Below, one piece after another: positions 34,536 to 46,227 of a DNA stretch of 64,000 nt; the stretch's first letter is position 1; each line of letters starts with the position of its first letter. Source of the stretch: Antedon mediterranea (lineage: Eukaryota; Echinodermata; Crinoidea; Comatulida; Antedonidae). The translations under genes were made by a program, and so were the position numbers. A model generated the notes under the pieces. It ran no database searches, had not been told where the DNA came from, and saw only the letters and a program-made list of their open reading frames with translations. The stretch covers positions 18,658,501 to 18,722,500 of the forward strand of contig NC_092672.1 in NCBI RefSeq assembly GCF_964355755.1. The letters run 5' to 3'.

Positions 34536-37500
34536 CTGACTCAATAACCAACAGCAGGACCACCTAAAGTGTTCTGACTCAATAACCAACAGCAGGACCA
34601 CCTAAAGTGTTCTGACTCAATAACCAACAGCAGGACCACCTAAAGTGTTCTGACTCAATAACCAACAGCAGGACACCACCTAAAGTGTTCTGACTCAATA
34701 ACCAACAGCAGGACCACCTAAAGTGTTCTGACTCAATAACCAACAGCAGGACCACCTAAAGTGTTCTGACTCAATAACCAACAGCAGGACACCACCTAAA
34801 GTGTTCTGACTCAATAACCAACAGCAGGACCACCTAAAGTGTTCTGACTCAATAACCAACAGCAGGACACCACCTAAAGTGTTCTGACTCAATAACCAAC
34901 AGCAGGACCACCTAAAGTGTTCTGACTCAATAACCAACAGCAGGACACCACCTAAAGTGTTCTGACTCAATAACCAACAGCAGGACACCACCTAAAGTGT
35001 TCTGACTCAATAACCAACAGCAGGACACCACCTAAAGTGTTCTGACTCAATAACCAACAGCAGGACACCACCTAAAGTGTTCTGACTCAATAACCAACAG
35101 CAGGACCACCTAAAGTGTTCTGACTCAATAACCAACAGCAGGACACCACCTAAAGTGTTCTGACTCAATAACCAACAGCAGGACACCACCTAAAGTGTTC
35201 TGACTCAATAACCAACAGCAGGACACCACCTAAAGTGTTCTGACTCAATAACCAACAGCAGGACACCACCTAAAGTGTTCTGACTCAATAACCAACAGCA
35301 GGACCACCTAAAGTGTTCTGACTCAATAACCAACAGCAGGACCACCTAAAGTGTTCTGACTCAATAACCAACAGCAGGACACCACCTAAAGTGTTCTGAC
35401 TCAATAACCAACAGCAGGACCACCTAAAGTGTTCTGACTCAATAACCAACAGCAGGACACCACCTAAAGTGTTCTGACTCAATAACCAACAGCAGGACCA
35501 CCTAAAGTGTTCTGACTCAATAACCAACAGCAGGACACCACCTAAAGTGTTCTGACTCAATAACCAACAGCAGGACCACCTAAAGTGTTCTGACTCAATA
35601 ACCAACAGCAGGACACCACCTAAAGTGTTCTGACTCAATAACCAACAGCAGGACCACCTAAAGTGTTCTGACTCAATAACCAACAGCAGGACACCACCTA
35701 AAGTGTTCTGACTCAATAACCAACAGCAGGACACCACCTAAAGTGTTCTGACTCAATAACCAACAGCAGGACACCACCTAAAGTGTTCTGACTCAATAAC
35801 CAACAGCAGGACCACCTAAAGTGTTCTGACTCAATAACCAACAGCAGGACACCACCTAAAGTGTTCTGACTCAATAACCAACAGCAGGACCACCTAAAGT
35901 GTTCTGACTCAATAACCAACAGCAGGACACCACCTAAAGTGTTCTGACTCAATAACCAACAGCAGGACCACCTAAAGTGTTCTGACTCAATAACCAACAG
36001 CAGGACACCACCTAAAGTGTTCTGACTCAATAACCAACAGCAGGACCACCTAAAGTGTTCTGACTCAATAACCAACAGCAGGACACCACCTAAAGTGTTC
36101 TGACTCAATAACCAACAGCAGGACACCACCTAAAGTGTTCTGACTCAATAACCAACAGCAGGACACCACCTAAAGTGTTCTGACTCAATAACCAACAGCA
36201 GGACCACCTAAAGTGTTCTGACTCAATAACCAACAGCAGGACCACCTAAAGTGTTCTGACTCAATAACCAACAGCAGGACCACCTAAAGTGTTCTGACTC
36301 AATAACCAACAGCAGGACCACCTAAAGTGTTCTGACTCAATAACCAACAGCAGGACCACCTAAAGTGTTCTGACTCAATAACCAACAGCAGGACACCACC
36401 TAAAGTGTTCTGACTCATTAACCAACAGCAGGACCACCTAAAGTGTTCTGACTCAATAACCAACAGCAGGACCACCTAAAGTGTTCTGACTCAATAACCA
36501 ACAGCAGGACCACCTAAAGTGTTCTGACTCAATAACCAACAGCAGGACCACCTAAAGTGTTCTGACTCAATAACCAACAGCAGGACCACCTAAAGTGTTC
36601 TGACTCAATAACCAACAGCAGGACACCACCTAAAGTGTTCTGACTCAATAACCAACAGCAGGACCACCTAAAGTGTTCTGACTCAATAACCAACAGCAGG
36701 ACCACCTAAAGTGTTCTGACTCAATAACCAACAGCAGGACACCACCTAAAGTGTTCTGACTCAATAACCAACAGCAGGACACCACCTAAAGTGTTCTGAC
36801 TCAATAACCAACAGCAGGACCACCTAAAGTGTTCTGACTCAATAACCAACAGCAGGACACCACCTAAAGTGTTCTGACTCAATAACCAACAGCAGGACCA
36901 CCTAAAGTGTTCTGACTCAATAACCAACAGCAGGACACCACCTAAAGTGTTCTGACTCATTAACCAACAGCAGGACCACCTAAAGTGTTCTGACTCAATA
37001 ACCAACAGCAGGACCACCTAAAGTGTTCTGACTCAATAACCAACAGCAGGACACCACCTAAAGTGTTCTGACTCATTAACCAACAGCAGGACCACCTAAA
37101 GTGTTCTGACTCAATAACCAACAGCAGGACCACCTAAAGTGTTCTGACTCAATAACCAACAGCAGGACACCACCTAAAGTGTTCTGACTCATTAACCAAC
37201 AGCAGGACCACCTAAGGTGTTCTGACTCAATAACCAACAGCAGGACCACCTAAAGTGTTCTGACTCAATAACCAACAGCAGGACCACCTAAAGTGTTCTG
37301 ACTCAATAACCAACAGCAGGACACCACCTAAAGTGTTCTGACTCATTAACCAACAGCAGGACCACCTAAAGTGTTCTGACTCAATAACCAACAGCAGGAC
37401 CACCTAAAGTGTTCTGACTCAATAACCAACAGCAGGACCACCTAAAGTGTTCTGACTCAATAACCAACAGCAGGACACCACCTAAAGTGTTCTGACTCAA

Positions 37501-38906
37501 TAACCAACAGCAGGACCACCTAAAGTGTTCTGACTCAATAACCAACAGCAGGACACCACCTAAAGTGTTCTGACTCAATAACCAACAGCAGGACACCACC
37601 TAAAGTGTTCTGACTCAATAACCAACAGCAGGACCACCTAAAGTGTTCTGACTCAATAACCAACAGCAGGACACCACCTAAAGTGTTCTGACTCAATAAC
37701 CAACAGCAGGACACCACCTAAAGTGTTCTGACTCAATAACCAACAGCAGGACCACCTAAAGTGTTCTGACTCAATAACCAACAGCAGGACCACCTAAAGT
37801 GTTCTGACTCAATAACCAACAGCAGGACACCACCTAAAGTGTTCTGACTCAATAACCAACAGCAGGACACCACCTAAAGTGTTCTGACTCAATAACCAAC
37901 AGCAGGACACCACCTAAAGTGTTCTGACTCAATAACCAACAGCAGGACACCACCTAAAGTGTTCTGACTCAATAACCAACAGCAGGACACCACCTAAAGT
38001 GTTCTGACTCAATAACCAACAGCAGGACACCACCTAAAGTGTTCTGACTCAATAACCAACAGCAGGACCACCTAAAGTGTTCTGACTCAATAACCAACAG
38101 CAGGACACCACCTAAAGTGTTCTGACTCAATAACCAACAGCAGGACACCACCTAAAGTGTTCTGACTCAATAACCAACAGCAGGACCACCTAAAGTGTTC
38201 TGACTCAATAACCAACAGCAGGACACCACCTAAAGTGTTCTGACTCAATAACCAACAGCAGGACACCACCTAAAGTGTTCTGACTCAATAACCAACAGCA
38301 GGACCACCTAAAGTGTTCTGACTCAATAACCAACAGCAGGACCACCTAAAGTGTTCTGACTCAATAACCAACAGCAGGACACCACCTAAAGTGTTCTGAC
38401 TCAATAACCAACAGCAGGACCACCTAAAGTGTTCTGACTCAATAACCAACAGCAGGACACCACCTAAAGTGTTCTGACTCAATAACCAACAGCAGGACAC
38501 CACCTAAAGTGTTCTGACTCAATAACCAACAGCAGGACCACCTAAAGTGTTCTGACTCAATAACCAACAGCAGGACCACCTAAAGTGTTCTGACTCAATA
38601 ACCAACAGCAGGACACCACCTAAAGTGTTCTGACTCAATAACCAACAGCAGGACACCACCTAAAGTGTTCTGACTCAATAACCAACAGCAGGACCACCTA
38701 AAGTGTTCTGACTCATTAACCAACAGCAGGACCACCTAAAGTGTTCTGACTCAATAACCAACAGCAGGACACCACCTAAAGTGTTCTGACTCAATAACCA
38801 ACAGCAGGACCACCTAAAGTGTTCTGACTCAATAACCAACAGCAGGACACCACCTAAAGTGTTCTGACTCAATAACCAACAGCAGGACACTACCTAAAGT
38901 GTTCTG
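34536..38906. repeat. 4.4-kb minisatellite of 38-bp and 40-bp units
   Basis: About 112 head-to-tail units starting CTGACTCAATAACCAACAGC and ending CACCTAAAGTGTT. Units come in two lengths: 38 bp with GGACCACC, and 40 bp with GGACACCACC. Identity is extremely high; the main other variant is CTCATTAACC, in six units (near 36415, 36957, 37073, 37190, 37343, 38712), plus single changes such as CTAAGGTGTT (about 37215) and the final ACACTACC. A 38+40 pair is 78 bp, exactly 26 codons. This is why long minus-strand ORFs appear wherever the two lengths alternate; they break wherever two like units adjoin. Confidence 0.97.
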
Positions 38907-39980
38907 TTTGTAAATATCTTGCGCATTTAAATAATAAAAATGAAAGGAAGCAAATACTTTTACAGTATATTACTATTATATTATGCTTTATAATTAGCAT
39001 TAGAATTTGTTAAAAGGTAACGTTGTATTGAATGGTTGTAGGTCATTTTGTTGTCAAGGGATTTGTCATTCTATCATCGCCATTTAAAATAAACTTGAGG
39101 AATTACCCTGATTTTTTCTTCAAATCCAAGATGGCGAGCAAAATCCAAATTGTATCGCACTTGTATTTTAATGTCTATTAAATGCCCCTTCATTTTAAAC
39201 TTGATAAAACAGAGACCTCTTCCATAGAGCCCATTAAGTATTGAGAGGTTTTAGCGGAGTCTCTAAAATATAATAACAAATATTGACAAATTCCCTATTT
39301 TGTCTGAATTTTATAAAAACAGAGACCACCCCATAGAACACATGTTATTGAGAAGTTTTATTGGGTCTCATTGGTTAGTTGTTTTCTCCGCCAAATTAAA
39401 TAGTTTCCGCCATAATTCATAAATTGTATTGAATAATATGCTACGTTTTATGAAGAGACCTGAGACCATACTTTGTTTTATTGTGTTCTATACGTTGGTC
39501 TCTGTTTTCGAAAAATATCGAATGTGTTCACTCAGTGGTTCAATGTTATTGTTTTCAAGCAAAAATTTACAAAAAACATTTACGGTTGCTCTTAGGCTCA
39601 ATAAAAGTCACTCGGAAACTGGTACTTAAACACACGATTGTAAATATTGCAGATATTAATAATTCAATCAAATTAACTACAATTTTTTTTATTATTTGTT
39701 AAATTTAATTATTTCACAAATTCATACATGACGTCTAAAGTCTATAGGCCCTAATGTTTTCTAATACCTTTTACATACACCCATTACACGAATATTGTGT
39801 TGTACGACTCAGTTGTAAATACAATGAATAAAAACACATTATAAAAAGACACAATTAGATAAAAATAATTATACTAAAAGATCATTTTAACAATTAAGAT
39901 ACAGATAGTAATTTATGTGTTAAACTCTGCTACGCGAGCAAATTAATACAAAAATCTAAATTTGTGGTCAAATTACTAGT
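38907..39980. other. Intergenic sequence with GAGACC-type repeat
   Basis: Carries a diverged copy of the repeat seen at 10020-10760 (about 39200-39520). No gene seen. Confidence 0.4.
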
Positions 39981-39983
39981 TTA

Positions 39984-40113
39984 AATCTCTGTCTAGACTA
40001 TCGAACTTTATGTGACGTGTCGATACATAGACACGACGACGTCATATCACTACTATATTTGGGCGCATCTTAATTCTGTTGTCAAACTAGTTTGATAGTG
40101 TAGACAGAGCTTT
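39984..40113. repeat. Short MITE-like inverted-repeat element
   Basis: AATCTCTGTCTAGACTATCG at the left pairs with the inverse of AAGCTCTGTCTACACTATCA at the right, giving arms of about 30 bp with a 70-bp centre. TTTA lies next to both ends. A related sequence lies at 10747-10885. Confidence 0.6.
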
Positions 40114-41700
40114 AGATCTGCGACGATTAGTTCTCCACAACGTTTTAATGTCATAAGTTTATGCATTTGCATAATCATATTATGCTTAGGTTCCGTCAAG
40201 TTAAATCTTACAAAATATCGCCATTATAAGACTACTGACTAATAAAAAAGAACGTGCATAGGCCTACATCATTTGCTACTACCGATTATGATGATCGAAA
40301 ATAGAAATAGAGCGTGTGTTACATTTCTTTGGCTTCCATTGCATCAGGATTAGGCCTTTTCTACGAATGATTATTGAACTAAATCAAACATTGTTATGCT
40401 TTAGGCCTATCCAATCTCTGATGTAGGCCAAACTTGCCCTACATCATACATGTAACCAAGAAGAAGTGGATGCTGTCTATTTCTTCAACCAATCACGTTC
40501 TAGTGATTACATAGGCTATGCAATATCATTAAAATATTTACAATTTTCACTACCATCATAATTGATGAAAATATTATAGATTAAATTTATCACAAAACTT
40601 ACTTTAATATTAATTTGTTTAATAGTAGAAACATATATAAAAAACAATTATTAACATAATATTAAATTACATTTATTTAATATTTTTAATATCTCGTAGG
40701 ATATATTTTATTAATACATTGGCCAAGCATTTGGAAAAAAAATCACATAACCTCAATAATGATTGAAGATAATAATAATACTTAATACTTATAACGTTTC
40801 TATATTTTATATTCTGTATCATATGTTAATATTTTATGCACATCATACCGTGAAAGAAAATCATACTACATATAATAAATATATAGCAATGACTTTAAAG
40901 TTATTTTTCTCTACATTAAAAAATACTAAATTATATGTCGCCCATAACAGGATTCAATCAATAAATATAATTTATATAGATAACTAATTAAACAAAACAA
41001 TTACCTAAAAGTTGATAATTTATTTTTCATATAAAACTGTAAGAATGAATGTGAGGAGGAATTGAATATGAATTAATCTATTAACTTGTGCTGCAGAGAC
41101 ATCACTCCAGTTTAGTGTTATTTTCAAATGCATTAGATTGGTAGCTTCCACACAATCACACTTTTATTATTAGACTCTAGCCTCAGTTACAATATTTTTG
41201 TTGGGTCACCTCGAAAGGAGATATTATTCTTCGTCTTTCGTCTTAATCATTTGTGTTTGAATTCATCCGTTGTTCCACATTCTTTATTAGTATCTAAACA
41301 AAAACTATTGACGATTTAATTACAACAAATTCTTCCGAGTCAACAGGACCAAGGAAGAAACGTTTGTGTCAATGGGTTTCACTTAAATTAGTTTCTTAGT
41401 TATGATCTCCTTAGGGTACATTTGTATTTAACGAGTGACCGTCAACCTCGTTAATATTAGGTGTGGGGTTATTGTGTTCCACGGCGAGGCATTCACTTCA
41501 TAGCTCAGCACAATTTTATTATTTCCGCTAAACACAATTTTGATTTTAAAAGATCTGCATTTAGATCTATTAGTATTATTTGGTGGCATACAATTTTCAC
41601 TGATTTACAATCTACTTTGAAAGATCTGTGTTTATCAATACTATTTGTAATTCGCGTTCTGGTACGTACGTATTGCTTTTATTTACGAATATTATATATT
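40114..41700. other. AT-rich intergenic sequence
   Basis: No gene recognised. The block TATCTAAACAAAAACTATTGACGATTTAATTACA at 41291-41324 recurs at 42475-42508 in the same direction, with similar flanks (CACATTCTT). Confidence 0.4.
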
Positions 41701-41701
41701 A

Positions 41702-41800
41702 TATAACACCTATATAAATTCCTGTCATTTGATTGGACGAATGTGGGTCACATGGCGTGCAATAGTACGCACTATTCAACGATCGTTAAATAGTACTTTT
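41702..41800. repeat. Dispersed repeat, copy 2 (see 1717)
   Basis: Near-identical to 1717-1815: CACCTATATAAATTCCTGTC, TTTGATTGGACGA, GGGTCACATGGCGTGC. Confidence 0.6.
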
Positions 41801-41845
41801 TGAAACATTTTTGTGTACGAAAAAAAACGTCTAGATGTTATATAA

Positions 41846-42012
41846 AACAAATAATGAATGTTTTGTATTCGTGTAATGGTACAAATAATGGCACTTGGTG
41901 AATGATGAAAGGTTATATCAACTCGGCTTTGCCTCGTTGATATAACCTTTCATCATTCACCTCGTGCCATTATTTGTACCATTGCACTCATAAACATTCA
42001 TTATTTGTATAC
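41846..42012. repeat. Hairpin element with ~75-bp arms
   Basis: A long palindrome centred near 41929. AACAAATAATGAATGTTTTG, AATGGTACAAATAATGGCAC and TGAATGATGAAAGGTTATAT on the left are mirrored on the right around a short CTCGGCTTTGCCTCG loop. A partial copy of one end occurs at 62497-62540. Typical of a foldback MITE. Confidence 0.75.
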
Positions 42013-42125
42013 TATGGAATCGACACCTGTACGCTACAAAATATGCGTACTAAGCCACTCTTTCATTCGGCGTCTGTCTGAGCACGTGTGAGTAAATCAC
42101 CGCAATAAAAGAACGAGCGCTTCCG

Positions 42126-42380
42126 ATGTCTTGGAATTCAAAGTGGTGCCAGATAATACATGATTTGCCATCCATACTAAAAGGTCGTACGTCATACGAT
42201 AATTATAGTTATATTCAGATAGGAGAAAATGACATAGGGAATGACATAGCGAACATCATGATACACTATTGGTCTTTCATAGACTACCTATTGCTGGGGA
42301 CAGACGTCAAATTAGTGATCGTAGGTGAACTCATCCGTAGACTACCAAAGAACGCGATACATGTTCAGTACTACAATTAA
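42126..42380 (+). pseudogene. Possible SGNH-hydrolase-like fragment
   Basis: This 84-residue reading has GENDIGNDIA, resembling the GxND block of SGNH/GDSL hydrolases, followed by KLVIVGELIRRLPKNA, resembling the strand-loop after it. Catalytic Ser and His blocks are absent. Fragments of this type often derive from mobile elements in marine invertebrates. It may equally be a chance resemblance. Confidence 0.35.
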
Positions 42381-42694
42381 GAAGGTGAATAATAACTTGG
42401 CAACATGTTTCACCGACCATCCTAAAGTTATTTTTTGGAGACACCGTGGTCTCGTTGTTTCACATTCTTCATTATTATCTAAACAAAAACTATTGACGAT
42501 TTAATTACATATTTTGCGTCGGATAATTTGTAGAACTAAGCTGTACTAACGATTACTGAGAGTTTTGCTGGTAATCTAATATGATTCATGTTCCAGGCGA
42601 TTATTGTAGAGTACTTTGAGGCAATAAGTATAAACAGCAGATGAGAAGATGATAAAGCATAATTCTACAAAATTTTAGTATAGAAATTGAAGCA

Positions 42695-44098
42695 TTATCT
42701 CATTGTATTAGATCTACTTGTGGCAGCATATATGTAATGATTACTTTGTATTTCTAAATACATGGCATCAACCTCTTTATCATCTGGTGCCTGAGCAGCA
42801 AATGATCTTCTCCAGATTGTGGCATCTCTTGTGCGAGGTAAAGGTAACGTCATTCTATCGCGAGGTTCAAAGTACACTTCAGGTTGATGTACTATTGTTT
42901 TAGTTTGATTTGTTGTGATGTTTTTTGAACATAAACAATAATAATAAACTGGAATCATAACGATGATTACTAATAAGACTACACAAGCAACAATGATAAT
43001 GACGATGACGTCAGTAGATAATCCTGAAGATGTTTCTTTATTTAATGTGTCAATTCCACGTGATTTATTATTTTCATTATCGTCAATAATTACAGAATCT
43101 TTAGCTAATGAAACTGTAACATCGTTTTGTGTATCAGATTGTATCGTTAACGTAACACTTGTTGATGAACTTCCAATTCGATTTTCAGCTGTGCACGTGA
43201 TCACAGTTCCATCCTGTTTCATTGTAGGATTATACAACATTAATATGTGTCCAGTATTATCAATGTTGTATTCTTTGTTGTCGAGTGGGGGAAGAGTTAA
43301 CCACGTATAACGAGTAACTGCAGGATTAGCGGTAGTGTCACAAATAAAGAAAGCTTGCTTACCGGCAGATATCAAACCTGTTTGAGGAATGCTAACTCTT
43401 GGCTTGTAATATATTGTCAGTGGTTGCGTTGTACAATTTCTACTAAGATCAGGAATTTGTACATTTGTCATTGAACACACAGCTTTATTTCCATTTAAAT
43501 CAGGATTAGCAATTAATCTCTTTTGTAATCTTGCAGTTTCTCCATCAATTATTTCAACAACATGTGTAGCGCCATCATTCCATCGTAATGTAACTGGCGG
43601 TTCTGTATACTCAGAAGCGCAGAAAAGCATGACGTCATCACCTTCTGTGTAAACATCCTTAGATGACGTACATAATGGATATTTCTCATGAGGAATTTGC
43701 AATACATTTAAAAATGCTTTATCTGATTCTAGTAAAAGACTATTATTTCCAAATACGTCACACTGATAAAATCCCCGATCGCTATTCAAAACGCTATAGA
43801 AAAAAATATTGTAAATTATCCGCTTAGGAGGCCTATTATTATCTTCATTTATTGTGACAATAAAGTTGTGTTGTATTTTCAAATCCTCTCGTACAATGTC
43901 ATCAGTGGCAATGTATTCTCCATCTTTCTTCCATTTAAGTTTGTACTGGCTTGTAAAGGTTGTATCAAATTCTACAATGCAAATTAACGAAGCTGCTCTT
44001 TTTGCTCTTACTGTTGAATTTGATGGATGTCCGTCAAATAGAAGACTATTCGTCAAATTCACAAAAAGGACAATAGTAGTACACAATATTGATAACAT
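42695..44098 (-). CDS. Three-Ig type I receptor, array gene 1 (Ig1 class II), 467 aa
   Basis: Intronless. Signal peptide about 1-18; Ig1 (C40, W56, YQC at 111-113); Ig2 (C160, W173, C208) with an extra pair C143/C222 that probably forms a second disulfide; Ig3 (C253, W266, C302); a polar stalk; TM about 364-386; an 80-residue cytoplasmic tail. The tail holds Y409 (YFEP), Y447 (YLEI) and Y455/Y457 (HYIYAAT). N-glycosylation sequons are present in Ig1, Ig2 and the stalk. Probably a cell-surface recognition receptor; the ligand is unknown. Ig1 (CIVEFDTTFTSQYKLKWKKD) resembles only array gene 7, but is a few residues longer (NNRPPKR insertion). It is the last gene of the array on this side. Confidence 0.9.
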   Translation of the reverse strand: MLSILCTTIVLFVNLTNSLLFDGHPSNSTVRAKRAASLICIVEFDTTFTSQYKLKWKKDGEYIATDDIVREDLKIQHNFIVTINEDNNRPPKRIIYNIFFYSVLNSDRGFYQCDVFGNNSLLLESDKAFLNVLQIPHEKYPLCTSSKDVYTEGDDVMLFCASEYTEPPVTLRWNDGATHVVEIIDGETARLQKRLIANPDLNGNKAVCSMTNVQIPDLSRNCTTQPLTIYYKPRVSIPQTGLISAGKQAFFICDTTANPAVTRYTWLTLPPLDNKEYNIDNTGHILMLYNPTMKQDGTVITCTAENRIGSSSTSVTLTIQSDTQNDVTVSLAKDSVIIDDNENNKSRGIDTLNKETSSGLSTDVIVIIIVACVVLLVIIVMIPVYYYCLCSKNITTNQTKTIVHQPEVYFEPRDRMTLPLPRTRDATIWRRSFAAQAPDDKEVDAMYLEIQSNHYIYAATSRSNTMR

Positions 44099-44241
44099 TT
44101 TGATTAATAAACTCGATTTTTTAAGTTACATTCTTCCAGATAAATTATTATTTACTACATTTCGAAAAAATATATTGTTCTCCAAAAGGAAAATTACTTT
44201 TTCAATAATGCAGATATTTAACGTTAATACATCAGTGGTAT

Positions 44242-44280
44242 ATGTCCAAACAAATTGATGGTTATGTTTCGCGTTTAAAG
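44242..44280 (-). promoter_or_regulatory. Shared upstream block, gene 1
   Basis: Plus-strand reading ATGTCC, then TTATGTTTCGCGTTT (44262-44276). It lies 145-180 bp before the ATG and is shared with the other array genes. Confidence 0.45.
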
Positions 44281-44364
44281 GAAACCTACAAAAACAAATT
44301 GTATAAGCCGAATTAAGCATTTATGTTTCATAATATATGAGATTGAAATGTATGCGAGAAAATG

Positions 44365-45759
44365 TTATCGCATTGTATTAGATCTACTTGTGGCAGCATA
44401 TATATAATGATTACTTTGTATTTCTAAATACATGGCATCAACCTCTTTATCATCTGGTGCCTGAGCAGCAAACGATCTTCTCCAGATTGTGGCATCTCTT
44501 GTGCGAGGTAAAGGTAACGTCATTCTATCGCGAGGTTCAAAGTACACTTCAGGTTGATGTACTATTGTTGTAGTTTGATTTGTTGTGATGTTTCTTGAAC
44601 ATAAACAATAATAATAAACTGGAATCATAACGATGATTACTAATAAAACTACACAGGCAACAATGATAATGACGATGACGTCAGTAGATAATCCCGAAGA
44701 TATTTCTTTACTTGCAGTTTTATTACCAAGTGATTTATTATTTTCATTATAACCAATAATTACAGAATCTTTAGCTGTTGAAACTGTAACATCTTTTTGT
44801 GTATCAGATTGTATCGATAACGTAACACTTGTTGATGAACTTCCAATTCGATTTTCAGCTGTGCACGTGATTACAGTTCCATCCTGTTTCATTGTGGGAT
44901 TATACAACATTAATATGTGTCCAGTATTATCAATGTTGTATTCAGTTTTGTTGAGTGGTGGAAGAGTTAACCATGTATAAATAGTAACTGCAGGATTAGC
45001 GGTAGTGTCACAAATGAAGAAAGCTTGCTTACCAGCAGATATCAAACCTGTTTGAGGAATGCTAACTCTTGGTTTGTAATATATTGTTAGTGGTTGCGTT
45101 GTGCAATTTCTATTAAGATCAGGAATGTGTTCATTTGTCATTGAACACACAGCTTTATATCTATTTAAATCAGGATTAGCAATTAACCTTTTTTGTAATC
45201 TTGCGGTTTCTCCATCAACTATTTCAACAACATGTGTAGCGCCATCATTCCATCGTAATGTTACTGGCGGTTCTGTATACTCAGAAACGCAGAAAAGCAT
45301 GACGTCATCACCTTCTGTGTAAACATCCTTAGATGCTGTACATAATGGATATTCATCGCCAGGAATTTGTATTACATCAAAAAATGCTTTATTTGACTCA
45401 AGTACAAGAGTGTTATTTTCAAATACGTCACATTGATAAAATCCACGATCGCTATTCCAAACACTATTGAACATAAGATTATACGTAATAGTCCCGGTGT
45501 TTCTACTCACATCAACAACAAAATGATTTGAATTTTCCAAATCTTCTCTTATTTTATCTTCAGTGGCAATATATCCATTGTCATTTTTCTTCCATCTTAT
45601 CTTGTATTGGTATTCAAGACTAAGTTGTGTTTTTAAAATACAAATTAACGAGCTAGTTTCTTTTACGTTAGATGTAGAGTTTCTGGGATGGTAATCGAAA
45701 GACAAACAGCGTGCAAGTTGAAACAATACTACTTCAAACAATACTACAACAATCTTCAT
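44365..45759 (-). CDS. Three-Ig type I receptor, array gene 2 (Ig1 class I), 464 aa
   Basis: Same layout as gene 1. Ig1 starts with the signal MKIVVVLFEVVLFQLARC and has CILKTQLSLEYQYKIRWKKN. This Ig1 is almost identical to genes 8 and 9 and clearly different from all others. From PLCTASKDVYTEGDDVM onward it matches the whole family. The stalk reads STAKDSVIIGYNENN, with SLGNKTASKEISSG as in gene 3, so even the stalk has a shared-allele pattern. The 468-bp sequence upstream is homologous to that upstream of genes 8 and 9. Confidence 0.9.
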   Translation of the reverse strand: MKIVVVLFEVVLFQLARCLSFDYHPRNSTSNVKETSSLICILKTQLSLEYQYKIRWKKNDNGYIATEDKIREDLENSNHFVVDVSRNTGTITYNLMFNSVWNSDRGFYQCDVFENNTLVLESNKAFFDVIQIPGDEYPLCTASKDVYTEGDDVMLFCVSEYTEPPVTLRWNDGATHVVEIVDGETARLQKRLIANPDLNRYKAVCSMTNEHIPDLNRNCTTQPLTIYYKPRVSIPQTGLISAGKQAFFICDTTANPAVTIYTWLTLPPLNKTEYNIDNTGHILMLYNPTMKQDGTVITCTAENRIGSSSTSVTLSIQSDTQKDVTVSTAKDSVIIGYNENNKSLGNKTASKEISSGLSTDVIVIIIVACVVLLVIIVMIPVYYYCLCSRNITTNQTTTIVHQPEVYFEPRDRMTLPLPRTRDATIWRRSFAAQAPDDKEVDAMYLEIQSNHYIYAATSRSNTMR

Positions 45760-45875
45760 TGTTTATGTTATTACCGTATTAGAAATGATGTTTTACACTG
45801 TGATGTCTCAAAACAATCTCTGATAATATTCCTAAAATGAACAGCAAACGACTGCGAATTTATAATTTTAGAGAG

Positions 45876-45922
45876 ACATGTCCAGACAAATATATGATTT
45901 TGGTACTCGTTTTGAAGAAACT
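45876..45922 (-). promoter_or_regulatory. Shared upstream block, gene 2 (diverged form)
   Basis: GTCCAGACAAATATATGATT then TTGGTACTCGTTTTGAAG. Aligns with the gene 1 block (GTCCAAACAAATTGATGG) but the CGCG core is changed to ACTCG. It lies about 115-165 bp before the ATG. Confidence 0.35.
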
Positions 45923-46227
45923 TATAAAATTAAAAAAAGTAAGAATATACATCAGTGTCACCTTTCATTAATCTTACTTATGTAAAAGTATGATAGACTT
46001 GCAAAATGATTTACGAGAGTTTTTACTTCAATGATTGCTGGAATATGTTACGTTATTGAATTAGGCATAACTCTTCGTAAATGATAGGAAAATATAAAAG
46101 GATATTATTTCTCATTATAATATTATCTACTTCTATAGGTAGTACCATATTAATTTATACATCAACATTGTGAAAGTTAAGGTTGTACTCACTGAAAAAG
46201 GTAATATATTATATTGAATGAGCATTA

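Noticed and set aside
34695-38890. Series of long minus-strand ORFs encoding a 26-residue repeat
   Set aside because: They exist only because 38+40 bp is a multiple of three. Each breaks where two like units adjoin, and there is no flanking gene structure.
34536-38906. CRISPR-like array
   Set aside because: Units are contiguous with no unique spacers, and the setting is an animal genome.
42695-42950. ITAM or canonical ITIM in the receptor tail
   Set aside because: Only one YxxI motif is present, with Ala at -2, and the second tyrosine cluster lacks Leu or Ile at +3.
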